64,000 nt of DNA from Roseibium album. GTDB lineage: Bacteria > Pseudomonadota > Alphaproteobacteria > Rhizobiales > Stappiaceae. The notes under the pieces are model-generated. The model made no database searches. It had not been told where the DNA came from and saw nothing but the letters and a program-made list of their open reading frames with translations. The stretch lies in the NCBI RefSeq assembly GCF_001404515.1, contig NZ_CXWE01000001.1:930001-994000 (forward strand). The letters are read 5' to 3'. Below, one piece after another: positions 39,432-47,976 of this stretch. The first letter of the stretch is position 1. Each line of letters begins with the position of its first letter. The translations under genes and the position numbers were made by a program.

Positions 39432-40025
39432 ATGTCGAAAAACGCAACCACCGCCGAGGGCTGGGACGAGGAATACGAAGCCGGGCGCTGGGCCTTTCTG
39501 CGCTCGCTGCCCGAAAGCGGACGATACGGCATCATCGGCATGTGGCTGTCACTGACGGGATCCATGGACGAGGTCCTGGACATCGGCTGCGGCGAGGGGC
39601 TGCTTTATGAGCGTCTTCAGCCGATGGGTATCAGGCGTTATGTTGGCATGGACCTGTCTCCGGCATCACTTGAAATAGCTAACGTCGACCCCGGGATCGC
39701 CTCGCTGCGCGCTGGCGACATGCATTCCTTCGAGCCGAAGGAAGGCGAAACATTCTCCGCCATCGTCTTCAACGAAGTGCTGCATTTTGCCGACGACCCG
39801 GCTGCTGTTGTCAGCCGCTACGTGCCGTTCTTGAAAAAGGACGGCGTTATCGCGCTCTCCATGTATTCCCCGAAAAAGCCGGAATCAGGCGCCAACAAAC
39901 TGATCAACAGCCTGTGGGCGGCAACCGATGAAGAAGCGAAATGGGACGTGCTCGACGACTACCGGCTCGTGTCGGACAAAAAGGGTGTCACCTGGCGCAT
40001 GCGACTGGTGAAGCCTGTGGGATAG
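39432..40025 (+). CDS. Class I SAM-dependent methyltransferase
   Basis: A 197-residue protein with motif I VLDIGCGEGLLYERL at about residues 52-66, the acidic motif VGMDLSPASLEIA, and a later FSAIVFNEVLHFADDP segment, as in ubiquinone/menaquinone-type methyltransferases. It has its own start 66 bases after the permease gene, with AGGAAGC upstream. The substrate is unknown; linkage to the ABC importer is probably loose. Confidence 0.86.
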   Translation: MSKNATTAEGWDEEYEAGRWAFLRSLPESGRYGIIGMWLSLTGSMDEVLDIGCGEGLLYERLQPMGIRRYVGMDLSPASLEIANVDPGIASLRAGDMHSFEPKEGETFSAIVFNEVLHFADDPAAVVSRYVPFLKKDGVIALSMYSPKKPESGANKLINSLWAATDEEAKWDVLDDYRLVSDKKGVTWRMRLVKPVG

Positions 40026-40061
40026 CGCGATAAATCCCGAGCAATTCACAACCACAAAGTT

Positions 40062-40168
40062 GTCATCCCGGCCAAGCGGAGCGCGAGCCGGGACCCAGTT
40101 TTCGGCTTGATTTTGATTCTGGTAAAAGCAAGGGCAGTGGCGACTGGATCCCTGCCTTGGCAGGGATC
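40062..40168. repeat. REP-like intergenic element, inverted pair of units
   Basis: The first unit starts GTCATCCCGGCC at 40062, with inner arms CCCGGC (40067-40072) and GCCGGG (40087-40092), and ends in ACCCAG. The second, in opposite orientation, reads GACTGGATCCC from 40143 with arms ATCCCTGC (40148-40155) and GCAGGGAT (40160-40167). This pattern (GTCAT...GGATCCAG) is common as dispersed palindromes in alphaproteobacterial intergenic DNA. A related array lies at 45937-46207. Confidence 0.7.
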
Positions 40169-40243
40169 ACAAGTGAAGATAAGAGTACGTCCCATTGAGA
40201 GACGCTGTTCAGGGTAGTGCCGCTTTTCTCGGCGTTTGAACAA

Positions 40244-40531
40244 TCACTCCGGCAACACCACAATCGTCGATTTGCCGCCCTTGTTGCGGAGCGCATGGAT
40301 ATCGGCAAGGTCCGGATCTTCACGCCAGGCCTTTGCTGCGTCCGTGGTCGGAAAGGACAGGAGTGCGGTGATGTTCGGGGCGCCGTTTGCCGCTTCCAGA
40401 ACCAGCGGTTCGGGGTCCGCGGCCACGACGCTGCCGCCATGTTTGGCAAGGGCTTCTGCCGCCTTTTCCCTGTAAGCGCCAAGAGTTTCCTTGTCGGTCA
40501 CGGTGATCATGGCGAGGGCTTGTACGGTCAT
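40244..40531 (-). CDS. DUF1330-like small protein
   Basis: A 95-residue protein with a ferredoxin-like alpha/beta pattern of the DUF1330 (dimeric alpha/beta barrel) family: ALAMITVTDKETLGAYREKAAEALAKHGGSVVAA, then LSFPTTDAAKAW. The ATG at 40531 follows GGAG by eight bases; the longer frame up to 40618 adds a non-family leader. It is divergent from the LysR gene at 40678, its likely regulator. Biochemical function of the family is not established. Confidence 0.82.
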   Translation of the reverse strand: MTVQALAMITVTDKETLGAYREKAAEALAKHGGSVVAADPEPLVLEAANGAPNITALLSFPTTDAAKAWREDPDLADIHALRNKGGKSTIVVLPE

Positions 40532-40612
40532 CGGATGTCTCCATTGTTCAAGATGTCTGCACGGTAGCCGGAAATGTGAATGCGAAAAATTCTTCAAAAT
40601 TGGAACCTGCAT

Positions 40613-40626
40613 GTGCAAAAATGCAC
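40613..40626. promoter_or_regulatory. Inverted repeat between DUF1330 and LysR genes
   Basis: GTGCA (40613-40617) and TGCAC (40622-40626) are separated by four A. The dyad lies about 50 bases upstream of the LysR start and about 80 bases upstream of the DUF1330 start. It is a reasonable LysR operator candidate, though it lacks an exact T-N11-A spacing. Confidence 0.4.
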
Positions 40627-40677
40627 GAGCAATTAATTTTTGTTTGATTGTGACGGGTTAACAGCCTTTGGTGCCTT

Positions 40678-41568
40678 ATGGACAACTGGGATGACTTGAA
40701 ATTCGTGCTCGCGATTGCCACCGCAGGCAACGTCACAAGGGCGGCCAAGAGGCTGGGAGTGACACATTCGACCGTGTCGCGCCGGCTGTCAGCGCTCGAG
40801 GAGAGCATGGCAACCCGGTTGTTTGAACGTCTGCCGGAAGGCTTTGTTCCGACGGCAGCCGGAGAGCAGGCAGTTGCGGCCGCCAGGCGTGTCGAGGCCG
40901 AGGTCCTGACGCTCGATACCCGGATCACGGCGCAGGACACCGAACTCGAAGGTCCGTTGCGGATAACGGCGGCACAGCTGCTGTTTCAGGTGCAGCTTGC
41001 CGAGATCATGCAGCAGTTCTCCGAACGCCATCCGCGCATCGAACTGCAGATGATTGCGGCCAACGAGAAGCTGAGCCTGCATCGCCGGGAGGCCGATATT
41101 GCCGTCCGGGTGACGGACAATCCCGGCGAAACGCTTTTCGGCCGTCTCGCGACGGGCCAGAACCGTTGTTATTACATGTCCCGGAATTTCACCCGCAAAT
41201 ATCGCGAGACGATGGAGACCGGACACGCCAGCATTCCGTTGCCTTGCGTCACCTTCAAGTGGTGGGGGCAAGGTGTGCCGAAGGAAATCCGGACGCGCTA
41301 CACGTCGGCCTTCATCAGCCTTGTCGCCGATGACATGATTGCGCTCCTTGCTGCGGTCAAGGCCGGCATCGGTGTTGGCAGGTTGCCGTGTTTTCTCGGT
41401 GATCCGGATCCTGATCTCGTGCGAATTCCGGGCATGGAACCATCCCGTTATCTCGATATCTGGGTACTGACCCATCCGGATCTGAAGAATGTTGCCCGCA
41501 TCCGGACTTTCCTTCGCTTCGCGGCCGATGCCTTCAAGGCCAGGAGCGGGCTTTATCTCGGGACTTGA
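40678..41568 (+). CDS. LysR-family transcriptional regulator
   Basis: A 296-residue regulator with an N-terminal helix-turn-helix (GNVTRAAKRLGVTHSTVSRRLSALE, about residues 18-42) and a substrate-binding-like domain. The sequence style (DDLKFVLAIATAGNVTRAA, RLFERLPEGFVPT) fits the group acting on small divergent targets. The DUF1330 gene is transcribed away from it and is the probable target. Confidence 0.93.
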   Translation: MDNWDDLKFVLAIATAGNVTRAAKRLGVTHSTVSRRLSALEESMATRLFERLPEGFVPTAAGEQAVAAARRVEAEVLTLDTRITAQDTELEGPLRITAAQLLFQVQLAEIMQQFSERHPRIELQMIAANEKLSLHRREADIAVRVTDNPGETLFGRLATGQNRCYYMSRNFTRKYRETMETGHASIPLPCVTFKWWGQGVPKEIRTRYTSAFISLVADDMIALLAAVKAGIGVGRLPCFLGDPDPDLVRIPGMEPSRYLDIWVLTHPDLKNVARIRTFLRFAADAFKARSGLYLGT

Positions 41569-41574
41569 AGCACT

Positions 41575-42027
41575 CTAAACCCAGCGGCGAACCTTCGTGA
41601 GATACTTCTCATAAGTCTCGCCGAAGGTTTCTCGCAGGATTTTTTCTTCCGGTTTGATCTGGAACTCGGTCAGATACCAGACAAAGCCCGGGATGATGAT
41701 GAAAGACAGGTAGCTGCTGAAATAAAGGGATGCCGCCACCAGAAGAAACAGCAGACCGAGATACATCGGATTGCGGCTGAGCCTGTAGATGCCATCCGTG
41801 ACAAGTGACGTCGTTTCGCCGGGCTTCATGGGATTGACGGTGGTTTTGCGGCGAATGAAGGTCAAAAGCGCCAGCAGGTCAGGGATCAGGCCCAGAAAAA
41901 ACATGATCGCCGCCAGAACGACCTGACCCGGAAAGCTGAATGTCAGTCCGGGAAACCAAGAACCGGCAGCGTAGGTCGACATCACGGCGACGATCAGGAC
42001 CAGGGGTGGAGGAACCTTGAGCTTCAT
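41575..42027 (-). CDS. Isoprenylcysteine carboxyl methyltransferase-like membrane protein
   Basis: A 150-residue protein with three to four membrane spans and the ICMT/PEMT-type C-terminal signature: GIYRLSRNPMYLGLL, then a helix, then IKPEEKILRETFGETYEKYLTKVRRW. Bacterial members methylate unknown membrane-associated carboxyl or phospholipid groups. It starts 10 bases behind the nitrile hydratase activator and is probably the last gene of that operon; a functional link is unclear. Confidence 0.86.
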   Translation of the reverse strand: MKLKVPPPLVLIVAVMSTYAAGSWFPGLTFSFPGQVVLAAIMFFLGLIPDLLALLTFIRRKTTVNPMKPGETTSLVTDGIYRLSRNPMYLGLLFLLVAASLYFSSYLSFIIIPGFVWYLTEFQIKPEEKILRETFGETYEKYLTKVRRWV

Positions 42028-42037
42028 TGCGCACCGA

Positions 42038-42391
42038 TCACCGATTCAACTCGATCGGTTGTCCGTGTGGCGTTGCCCTGGCAGCTGCGTCCCAGGCGGT
42101 TTTGAGGTCGCCGAGCGTGTCTGTCGCCGCGATACCTTTCCCGCACAGGATTTTTTCAAACGCGGTCAGCCAGTGATCGTAATAGCCAATGGTCTCGCCG
42201 CTGCCGTCACCGTCCTTGGCAAGTTCCGCTCCGAGGTGCTCCGCCCATTCGTGCCATGCAAAGAGGCCGGCTTCGTGGGCCTGCAGCGTCATGGCAAATA
42301 CGCGTGCTTCCCAGGGGGCGGTGAAGACAGGCCCACCTTCCTGATCGAGCGGCAGGCGAGGGGTCGACTGAACGGCATCAGACAGCGTCAA
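42038..42391 (-). CDS. Nitrile hydratase activator (accessory protein)
   Basis: A 117-residue protein matching the nitrile hydratase accessory family, related to the beta-subunit N-domain: PVFTAPWEARVFAMTLQAHEAGLFAWHEWAEHLGAEL, then YYDHWLTAFEKIL. In cobalt enzymes the activator delivers metal and aids cysteine oxidation by subunit exchange. Its start overlaps the end of the beta gene by 14 bases, so expression is coupled. Confidence 0.93.
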   Translation of the reverse strand: MTLSDAVQSTPRLPLDQEGGPVFTAPWEARVFAMTLQAHEAGLFAWHEWAEHLGAELAKDGDGSGETIGYYDHWLTAFEKILCGKGIAATDTLGDLKTAWDAAARATPHGQPIELNR

Positions 42392-43037
42392 GGTATGGCT
42401 CCCAGAGATCGAGTCGAATGGTCAATTTTGGATCGCAGTCTGGTCCCCAGACGTCGGGTCCCCTGAAAACCACCCCGTAGAGCCAGGTCGGTTGCTCCCC
42501 GAGCCCTTGGGAATTCGCGTCCGGAAAAACATGGACCCCGTGGACGGTTTCGATTGTGCCCTCAACGTCGCGGACGTAGCGGGGAAGGCGAGTGTGGTGT
42601 TCCGGATTCATGCGTTTCGTGCGGATCCGGTCACCTGCCTTGAAGCGGCTAGGCTGTTGCTCCGGACGATTGGCAGGACCGCCCTTTGCCAGAACGGCAG
42701 CAACATCTTCGGCCTTTACGACGCGCTTCAACGGTTTGGCAGGATTGAGAGACCTGCCTGTCTGAAGTTCCTGCTCACTCACAAGACCGCTTTCAACCAG
42801 CAGCTTTTCGAGCCCAAGCGTCCAGATCTTGTAGTAGCTGGAGGACAGGTAAACGGCAGGAGGCAGTGTTTCGCGGGCAAAACGGGACGTGTCGATGTTC
42901 CAGGTGCCGGTCGCGCCCATGGCAAGGGTTACGGCAAACGCGCGTTCCTCCCACTTGGCGTGGAAGTTCGGCTCGTTGTCTTCCAGCTCGATCGGACCGA
43001 ATCCCATCTGGCCTCCAAGGTCCTGAGCGCCGTTCAT
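42378..43037 (-). CDS. nthB: Nitrile hydratase beta subunit
   Basis: A 219-residue protein of usual length beginning [16 protein letters not shown] and containing [19 protein letters not shown], the beta-subunit signature, and a C-terminal SH3-like region ([31 protein letters not shown]). With the alpha subunit it hydrates nitriles to amides. The start overlaps the alpha stop by four bases. Confidence 0.96.
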   Translation of the reverse strand: MNGAQDLGGQMGFGPIELEDNEPNFHAKWEERAFAVTLAMGATGTWNIDTSRFARETLPPAVYLSSSYYKIWTLGLEKLLVESGLVSEQELQTGRSLNPAKPLKRVVKAEDVAAVLAKGGPANRPEQQPSRFKAGDRIRTKRMNPEHHTRLPRYVRDVEGTIETVHGVHVFPDANSQGLGEQPTWLYGVVFRGPDVWGPDCDPKLTIRLDLWEPYLDAV

Positions 43038-43666
43038 GCCACGTCCTCCAGTTCGGAAGGGGCAAGCGCAAGACCGGTTCCGATCATGCTGTCACGGGTA
43101 ACGAGTTCGGCGAGCTTTTCCTCGCTCCAGCCTTCGGTTCCCTCCGGTCTTTGCGGGATCACCAGGTAGCGGACTTCAGCTGTGGAATCCCAGACCTTTA
43201 TCTCGGTGTCTTCCGGCAGGCTCACATTGAACTCTGCAAGGACGCCGCGCGGGTCACGAACGGCGCGGGAGCGATAGGGTGCGGATTTGTACCAGACAGG
43301 TGGCAGGCCAAGGACGGTCCACGGATAACAGGAGCACAACGTGCAGACGACCATGTTGTGGGTCGAAGCGGTGTTTTCCACGGCCACCATGTGCTCGCCC
43401 TGGCGTCCGGTGAAGCCGAGTTCCGCAATTGCCGCGGTGGCGTCGGCCATCAAACGTGCATGATAGTCCGCGTCGGTCCAGGTCTTGGCCACGACCATTG
43501 CGCCGTTCTTGGGCCCGATCCTGGTCTCATATGTCTCGATCAGTTCATCGAGCGCGGGCGGGTCGATGTATCCCTTGTCCGTCAGAAGTGTTTCGAGCGC
43601 CCGAACGCGAAGTTCGATTTCCGGGAGCTCCGAGTGATCATGATCGTGATTGTGGTCGTGCGACAT
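43034..43666 (-). CDS. nthA: Nitrile hydratase alpha subunit, cobalt type
   Basis: A 210-residue subunit with the metal site CTLCSC at residues 108-113 in [23 protein letters not shown]. The threonine and following tyrosine (VCTLCSCY) mark cobalt-type rather than iron-type (VCSLCSCT) enzymes. An N-terminal histidine/aspartate cluster (HDHNHDHDH, residues 3-11) is present and could bind metal. First gene of the alpha-beta-activator operon; no amidase or cobalt transporter lies next to it. Confidence 0.97.
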   Translation of the reverse strand: MSHDHNHDHDHSELPEIELRVRALETLLTDKGYIDPPALDELIETYETRIGPKNGAMVVAKTWTDADYHARLMADATAAIAELGFTGRQGEHMVAVENTASTHNMVVCTLCSCYPWTVLGLPPVWYKSAPYRSRAVRDPRGVLAEFNVSLPEDTEIKVWDSTAEVRYLVIPQRPEGTEGWSEEKLAELVTRDSMIGTGLALAPSELEDVA

Positions 43667-43780
43667 GACGATTCCTGAATCCGGTTCTGGGAGTCAGGAT
43701 AATAGGCACCATGTCCGCAATGCCAAGCCAAGTCTCGTTTTCATGTTGAAAAACTTGAGGAACTTGACGGTATTCAGATG

Positions 43781-44215
43781 TCAACCGAACTCATAGGCGA
43801 CATTTTCAAATTTGTCGGTGGGGAACCCATAGGCCATGCACAGACCTTCTTCGCCGGCAACAACGCCATGCACGGCGTTGGCGGGAATGAAAACCGCGAT
43901 ACCCGGTCCAATCGGGAGGTCTTCGCTGTCGATGGTCACGGTGCCTGAACCGGTCAAGCCATAGTAGAATTCAGCCGGCTCGTGGCGATGAGGGTTGAGA
44001 CGGCCATGACAGGGGAAACTGGCCACGCCGAAGACAAGGCCGTTTGAGGGCGTCTTGTTGGCACAGATCAGTGTGCGCCATTCTACATTGCCAAAGACAG
44101 GATCTTCTCCACCTTCAACTGTCTGGTGATCAACATGCTCGGCAAATCCGCGGGCCGACGGAACGATGGTGTGAACGACATCACCGGGGGTTTCAGGAAC
44201 GTGATTGGCAAGCAT
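43781..44215 (-). CDS. Cupin-domain protein, divergent from LysR
   Basis: The 144-residue product has a single cupin domain with motif 1 HRHEPAEFYYGLTGSG and motif 2 PGIAVFIPANAVHGV, whose histidines and glutamate would bind one metal ion. The ATG at 44215 follows GGAG by eight bases; the frame upstream to 44290 is not cupin-like. Cupins of this size include lyases and dioxygenases; no specific reaction can be assigned. The LysR gene at 44331 is its probable regulator. Confidence 0.85.
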   Translation of the reverse strand: MLANHVPETPGDVVHTIVPSARGFAEHVDHQTVEGGEDPVFGNVEWRTLICANKTPSNGLVFGVASFPCHGRLNPHRHEPAEFYYGLTGSGTVTIDSEDLPIGPGIAVFIPANAVHGVVAGEEGLCMAYGFPTDKFENVAYEFG

Positions 44216-44269
44216 GAAATACACTCCGCTTGAAGGAGAAATAGTGCGTCTGGACAAGGGGAATTTCGT

Positions 44270-44287
44270 TGCAAAGACGATTTTGCA
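44270..44287. promoter_or_regulatory. Inverted repeat between cupin and LysR genes
   Basis: TGCAAA (44270-44275) and TTTGCA (44282-44287) are separated by six bases. The dyad lies 44 bases before the LysR start and 55 bases before the cupin start. It shares the TGCAAA/TTTGCA arms of the palindrome at 4534-4550, but with longer spacing. A LysR operator is the simplest reading. Confidence 0.5.
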
Positions 44288-44330
44288 CAATACACTAAAA
44301 TCTCATGACATCATACGCTGAGGTTATACT

Positions 44331-45233
44331 ATGAGCAGGCTTCCTTCCTTCTCGTCACTGCTTGCCTTCGATGCCGTTGCCCGTCATGGGACATTGACCC
44401 GCGCCGCAGTGGAATTGAATGTTTCCCAACCGGCAATCAGCCGCAGGCTTGCCGCTCTTGAAGACGATCTCGGCTGCGTCTTGCTGGATCGAGGAACGCG
44501 GCCGTTACAATTAACTGTTGACGGTCAGGAGCTTTACGATGTTTTGCGGTCCGGACTCGCCAGACTGGAAGCCGTTGTCAGCCGTCTGCGTGAAAAGTCT
44601 TTGCATGATGTGGTCAGTGTCAGTTGCGGTTCCGGTTTTGCCGCCTACTGGCTGATCCCCCGGTTGCCTGAACTTGAACAGGCATTGCCGGAAACGTCCA
44701 TTCAGATCATAAGTCAGGCGTATGCAGAAGACGTTACGAACGCTGACGTGCAGATCCGGTTCGGGCACGGAGACTGGCATGGACTTGAAGTTCGCGCAGT
44801 CCTTGGGGAGGAGGTCTTTCCAGTGGCCAGTCCGGCCTATATCGAACGGACCGGGAAAACGTTCACGGTTGAAGCGCTGAAGTCGCATCGTTTGCTGGGA
44901 CAGCAACGTGATGCCGGTGCGTGGTACAACTGGGAAACCTGGTTCGACGCGATCGGGACGCCTGCGACGAGGAAGCTGCGGTCACTTGATTTCGACAGCT
45001 ATGCGTTGATGGTCAATGCCGCGCTGGCGGGGCAGGGCATTTGCCTGTGCTGGGCAGGGCTGCTTGATGTTTTTCTGGAAAGCGGTGCACTTGTCCGCCT
45101 GACTGACGTGTCCGCGGGATCGGGGCGCGGCTATTTCGTGACATTTTCACAATCGGAGGCCGAGGATTCTCCTGTTCGAAGGGTTGCGGAATGGATCATG
45201 TTGAACAGCAGCAGTGCCAGTGCGGCATCATAG
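44331..45233 (+). CDS. LysR-family regulator, GcvA-like
   Basis: A 300-residue regulator with LPSFSSLLAFDAVARHGTLTRAAVELNVSQPAISRRLAALEDDLG at the N-terminus and the GcvA-type effector domain (SCGSGFAAYWLIPRLPELEQALPE, VQIRFGHGDWHGLE). GcvA-like regulators often control small catabolic genes. The divergent cupin gene is its likely target. Confidence 0.94.
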   Translation: MSRLPSFSSLLAFDAVARHGTLTRAAVELNVSQPAISRRLAALEDDLGCVLLDRGTRPLQLTVDGQELYDVLRSGLARLEAVVSRLREKSLHDVVSVSCGSGFAAYWLIPRLPELEQALPETSIQIISQAYAEDVTNADVQIRFGHGDWHGLEVRAVLGEEVFPVASPAYIERTGKTFTVEALKSHRLLGQQRDAGAWYNWETWFDAIGTPATRKLRSLDFDSYALMVNAALAGQGICLCWAGLLDVFLESGALVRLTDVSAGSGRGYFVTFSQSEAEDSPVRRVAEWIMLNSSSASAAS

Positions 45234-45361
45234 GCAAGTATTGCGTATCATTGAGCTTGCATCGGAGTCCGCAACTCGCGGTTCGAACTGGTCTGGGGAG
45301 ATCTCGGCCGAGGCATTTGTGATTGTCGGCAGATTTGTCAAGATCGGGATTGGAAATCAAA

Positions 45362-45877
45362 ATGACTTTGGAGGTGCAGGTGAAGATCGGACTTGGCGGT
45401 GGCTGCCATTGGTGCACGGAGGCCGTCTTCCAGGCACTTGCCGGCATATCAGACGTGGAACAGGGCTTCATCCGCTCCGAACCGCCGGAGGACAGCTGGT
45501 CGGAAGCTGTTGTCGTGACATTCGACCCGGTCGCGCTGCCGCTGGAAAGTCTGATCGAAATTCACCTGCGTACCCATTCCAGCACCTCGCATCACAAGAT
45601 GCGCGGCAAGTACCGTTCCGCCGTTTATGTCTATGATGCCGGAACAGGTGTGAAGGTGGGCCGCATCCTGCGCGGCCTTCAGCGCGAGTTTGAAGAGCCC
45701 CTGGTGACACACGTATTGTCGCTCGCCGGCTTCAAGTTATCGGACGAACGCTTCCGCAATTACTACGCGACGGATCCGGACCGTCCATTCTGTAAAACCT
45801 ACATCGACCCGAAACTGGCACTGTTGCGGAAACGATATGGCGGCGCGCTCAGGGAGACCCCAGCTGCGGCGGAGTAG
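45362..45877 (+). CDS. msrA: MsrA-like peptide methionine sulfoxide reductase with GCHWC motif
   Basis: The 171-residue protein has the MsrA fold: LGGGCHWCTEAVFQAL with the catalytic cysteine at about residue 13, then RSAVYVYD and FCKTYIDPKL with a second cysteine near the C-terminus. The family motif is normally GCFWC; here the phenylalanine is histidine, and YSGG is replaced by RSEP. Activity on methionine sulfoxide is therefore probable but not certain. A GTG at 45380, five bases behind GGAGG, is an alternative start. Confidence 0.82.
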   Translation: MTLEVQVKIGLGGGCHWCTEAVFQALAGISDVEQGFIRSEPPEDSWSEAVVVTFDPVALPLESLIEIHLRTHSSTSHHKMRGKYRSAVYVYDAGTGVKVGRILRGLQREFEEPLVTHVLSLAGFKLSDERFRNYYATDPDRPFCKTYIDPKLALLRKRYGGALRETPAAAE

Positions 45878-46350
45878 GAATTTCCCTCCGAAAGCTTTGA
45901 TTTGGGGGGCTCCGGGGCGCTACCAAACACTCCCTTGTCATCGCTGCGAATGCAGGAATCCAGTGACCGCCTGATTTGTTTGGAAAAATGGAACAGTGGC
46001 GTGCCGGATCATGAGCCGCCGCTTGTTCACGTCAGGACTGTCAGGAATATCAGCCGTCCTGCGCCCACGTGCGTCATCCCCGACTAGATCGGGATCCATC
46101 GGCCGCGCAAAAGTGACGGTGTTATGTTTTTACGAGAAACCGGCAAACGCCACGGCACTCCGAGAACGCGCTGGCAATGAGTGGATCCCCGGTCAAGCCG
46201 CGGTTGATACTGAATCCAAAAGGAATTTCTGGAACGGGTCTCAACGCGAGGCGATTTGAAAGCTCGTGACAGTCTTCGCTAACAATCAGACACGTCTCGT
46301 TGCTGCTGCCTGCCAAAACATCGGCACAGAACCAGAGGACGCATCCCTCT
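45878..46350. repeat. 473-base intergenic region with REP-like palindromes
   Basis: Three units occur. Unit 1 (45937-45967) begins GTCATCG and ends CCAGTGAC, with arms CTGC/GCAG and outer GTCA/TGAC. Unit 2 (46073-46099) starts GTCATCCCCGA and ends GATCCAT, with arms CCCGA/TCGGG. Unit 3 (46182-46207), in reverse orientation, reads TGGATCCCCGGTC. They belong to the same general type as the element at 40062-40168. No gene was recognised in the region. Confidence 0.65.
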
Positions 46351-47127
46351 TCAGACTGCAAACAACTCCCGCACCTCCGGCCACATTGCTCCTTCATGAT
46401 GTGCGGCAATCGCAAGGAACGTTTCCAGAAACTCGAAACTCGCCTCGTCATGCGCGAGATGATGCGTCAGCAGGCCGACAGGTTCACAATTTGTGTTCCG
46501 CCGACGGGTGAGTTGCAGGTCGAACCGCAGACGGGCGCTTTCCCAGCCGATGAAACGGACCTGCTTTTTCCACTTCAGAATGTCGATATGCGATTGAACC
46601 TGATGGGGATGCGGGAAATTGTGAAAGGTGAAAGTGGAAAGTCCGGGCAGGCCAATGCCGGGCAGACGTCGTGCGATCTCGGGGTCAATCCTGTTCCAGG
46701 GCGGTACGATCGCATGGATGAACCTGGCGCCGAACAGAGCTTCAAGCCTTGCCTTGCCATCATCAAGTTGCGCCATCAACTCGTCCGGATCACGCCGGGA
46801 CCCGAGTTCGGCTGCCTTTTCCCGTTTTGCCTTGAGCTGGAAATTCCTGTGCTGCCAGCCGTGCTGCAACACGAAAGCGTGCGGTTCGTTTGAAAGCCGT
46901 TCACCAAGCGCTTCCGTTGCATCTTTGGGGATGACTGCAAGAGCCAGGTCAACGCCGTGTTCATTGGCGAGCTTCAGCATGCGCTCAAGGGCTGGGGTCG
47001 GCTCGATGGCATCGTCGTCCCGCCACCAGAATCGCACCTTTCGGCCTCTCTCCGCGAACCAGTCAAGGTGCTGAAAAAGTTCGTCTTTGAAGCGCTGTTG
47101 ATCGGTCGGCAATGAGATTGAAGTCAA
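46351..47127 (-). CDS. Polysaccharide deacetylase-family protein
   Basis: A 258-residue NodB-like domain protein without signal peptide. It has RFWWRDDDAIEPTPALERML (with the catalytic/metal Asp pattern), VLQHGWQHRNF (His metal ligands) and VPPWNRI. The fold would remove acetyl groups from a glycan or its precursor in the cytoplasm. It is the last gene of a six-gene operon with glycosyltransferases, which supports a role in glycan modification. Confidence 0.86.
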   Translation of the reverse strand: MTSISLPTDQQRFKDELFQHLDWFAERGRKVRFWWRDDDAIEPTPALERMLKLANEHGVDLALAVIPKDATEALGERLSNEPHAFVLQHGWQHRNFQLKAKREKAAELGSRRDPDELMAQLDDGKARLEALFGARFIHAIVPPWNRIDPEIARRLPGIGLPGLSTFTFHNFPHPHQVQSHIDILKWKKQVRFIGWESARLRFDLQLTRRRNTNCEPVGLLTHHLAHDEASFEFLETFLAIAAHHEGAMWPEVRELFAV

Positions 47128-47145
47128 GGAAACGGTCCGGGTGGT

Positions 47146-47946
47146 TCAATTGCGGGAGGCGGTGAACAGGAAATATCCAATCGAGGCGAAGACGTGGTTG
47201 TTTTTGCGAAGCAAGTCAATGGCACCGCGCCATTCCTCCAATTCACCCGCGGAGACGACGCCAGCTTCGTTTGCATGCGACCCGATGCTATTGAAATAGG
47301 AAGCTCCCAGGTCCTGAGGAAAGATCAGGACCCTCGTTGCAATCTCGATATCTGCAAATCCGAGGTCCTCCAGGGCCGCAGCCAGCGGACCGGGAAGGTA
47401 GCTCTGCTCGACCGCCTGGGAAGTCTCGTGATCCACAATCCGGCGCATTAGCAGGCGATCGTCCGTGTTGATTGTGTTGGTTGAAAAATCAGGCTCGATC
47501 AGCGCCATGCGGCCACCTGGTTTCAGAACGCGCTCCATTTCGGCGAGCGCATTGGAAAAGTCCTTCAGATAGATAAGGATGCGTTCGGCGCGGACACAGT
47601 CAAATGTATCGTCGGCAAAGGGGAGGCGACGCGCATCTCCAACTTTGTAGTCGACTTCAAGCTCAGCCGTTCTTGCCCTTCTGATTGCCTCATCGACAAA
47701 TTCGGGACTGACGTCGACGCCCGTCACGCGGCCTGTAGGGGCCACTTTTTTCGCCAGGCGCAGTGTTTCCAGTCCGAAACCGCACCCGACATCCAACACG
47801 GACTTTCCCGGTGCCATATTGGTGCGCTCAATGGCCAGAGACTTCAGCTCCTGCAACTGCGGAATACCGTCGAAGGCTTCCAGTGCCTTGATGTATTCGG
47901 ACGTCTCGTGAACCTGGTTCATCGACTTGAAATGACGCAATTCCAT
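47146..47946 (-). CDS. Class I SAM-dependent methyltransferase in the glycan operon
   Basis: A 266-residue methyltransferase with motif I SVLDVGCGFGLETLRLA (about 59-75), acidic motif TGVDVSPEFVDEA, and the DTFDCVRAERILIYLKD segment typical of UbiE-like enzymes. It sits between the glycosyltransferases and the deacetylase on the same strand with short gaps, so methylation of a sugar or lipid is a reasonable inference. Confidence 0.88.
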   Translation of the reverse strand: MELRHFKSMNQVHETSEYIKALEAFDGIPQLQELKSLAIERTNMAPGKSVLDVGCGFGLETLRLAKKVAPTGRVTGVDVSPEFVDEAIRRARTAELEVDYKVGDARRLPFADDTFDCVRAERILIYLKDFSNALAEMERVLKPGGRMALIEPDFSTNTINTDDRLLMRRIVDHETSQAVEQSYLPGPLAAALEDLGFADIEIATRVLIFPQDLGASYFNSIGSHANEAGVVSAGELEEWRGAIDLLRKNNHVFASIGYFLFTASRN

Positions 47947-47976
47947 TGACTGCAGCCTTTCCCGCTCTGTTTCTGT

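Noticed and set aside
43781-44215. Cupin gene as a DMSP lyase (DddW/DddQ type), suggested by the cupin-LysR pairing and a marine-type genome
   Set aside because: The metal-binding cupin pattern is shared by many families and no lyase-specific residue could be confirmed by eye.
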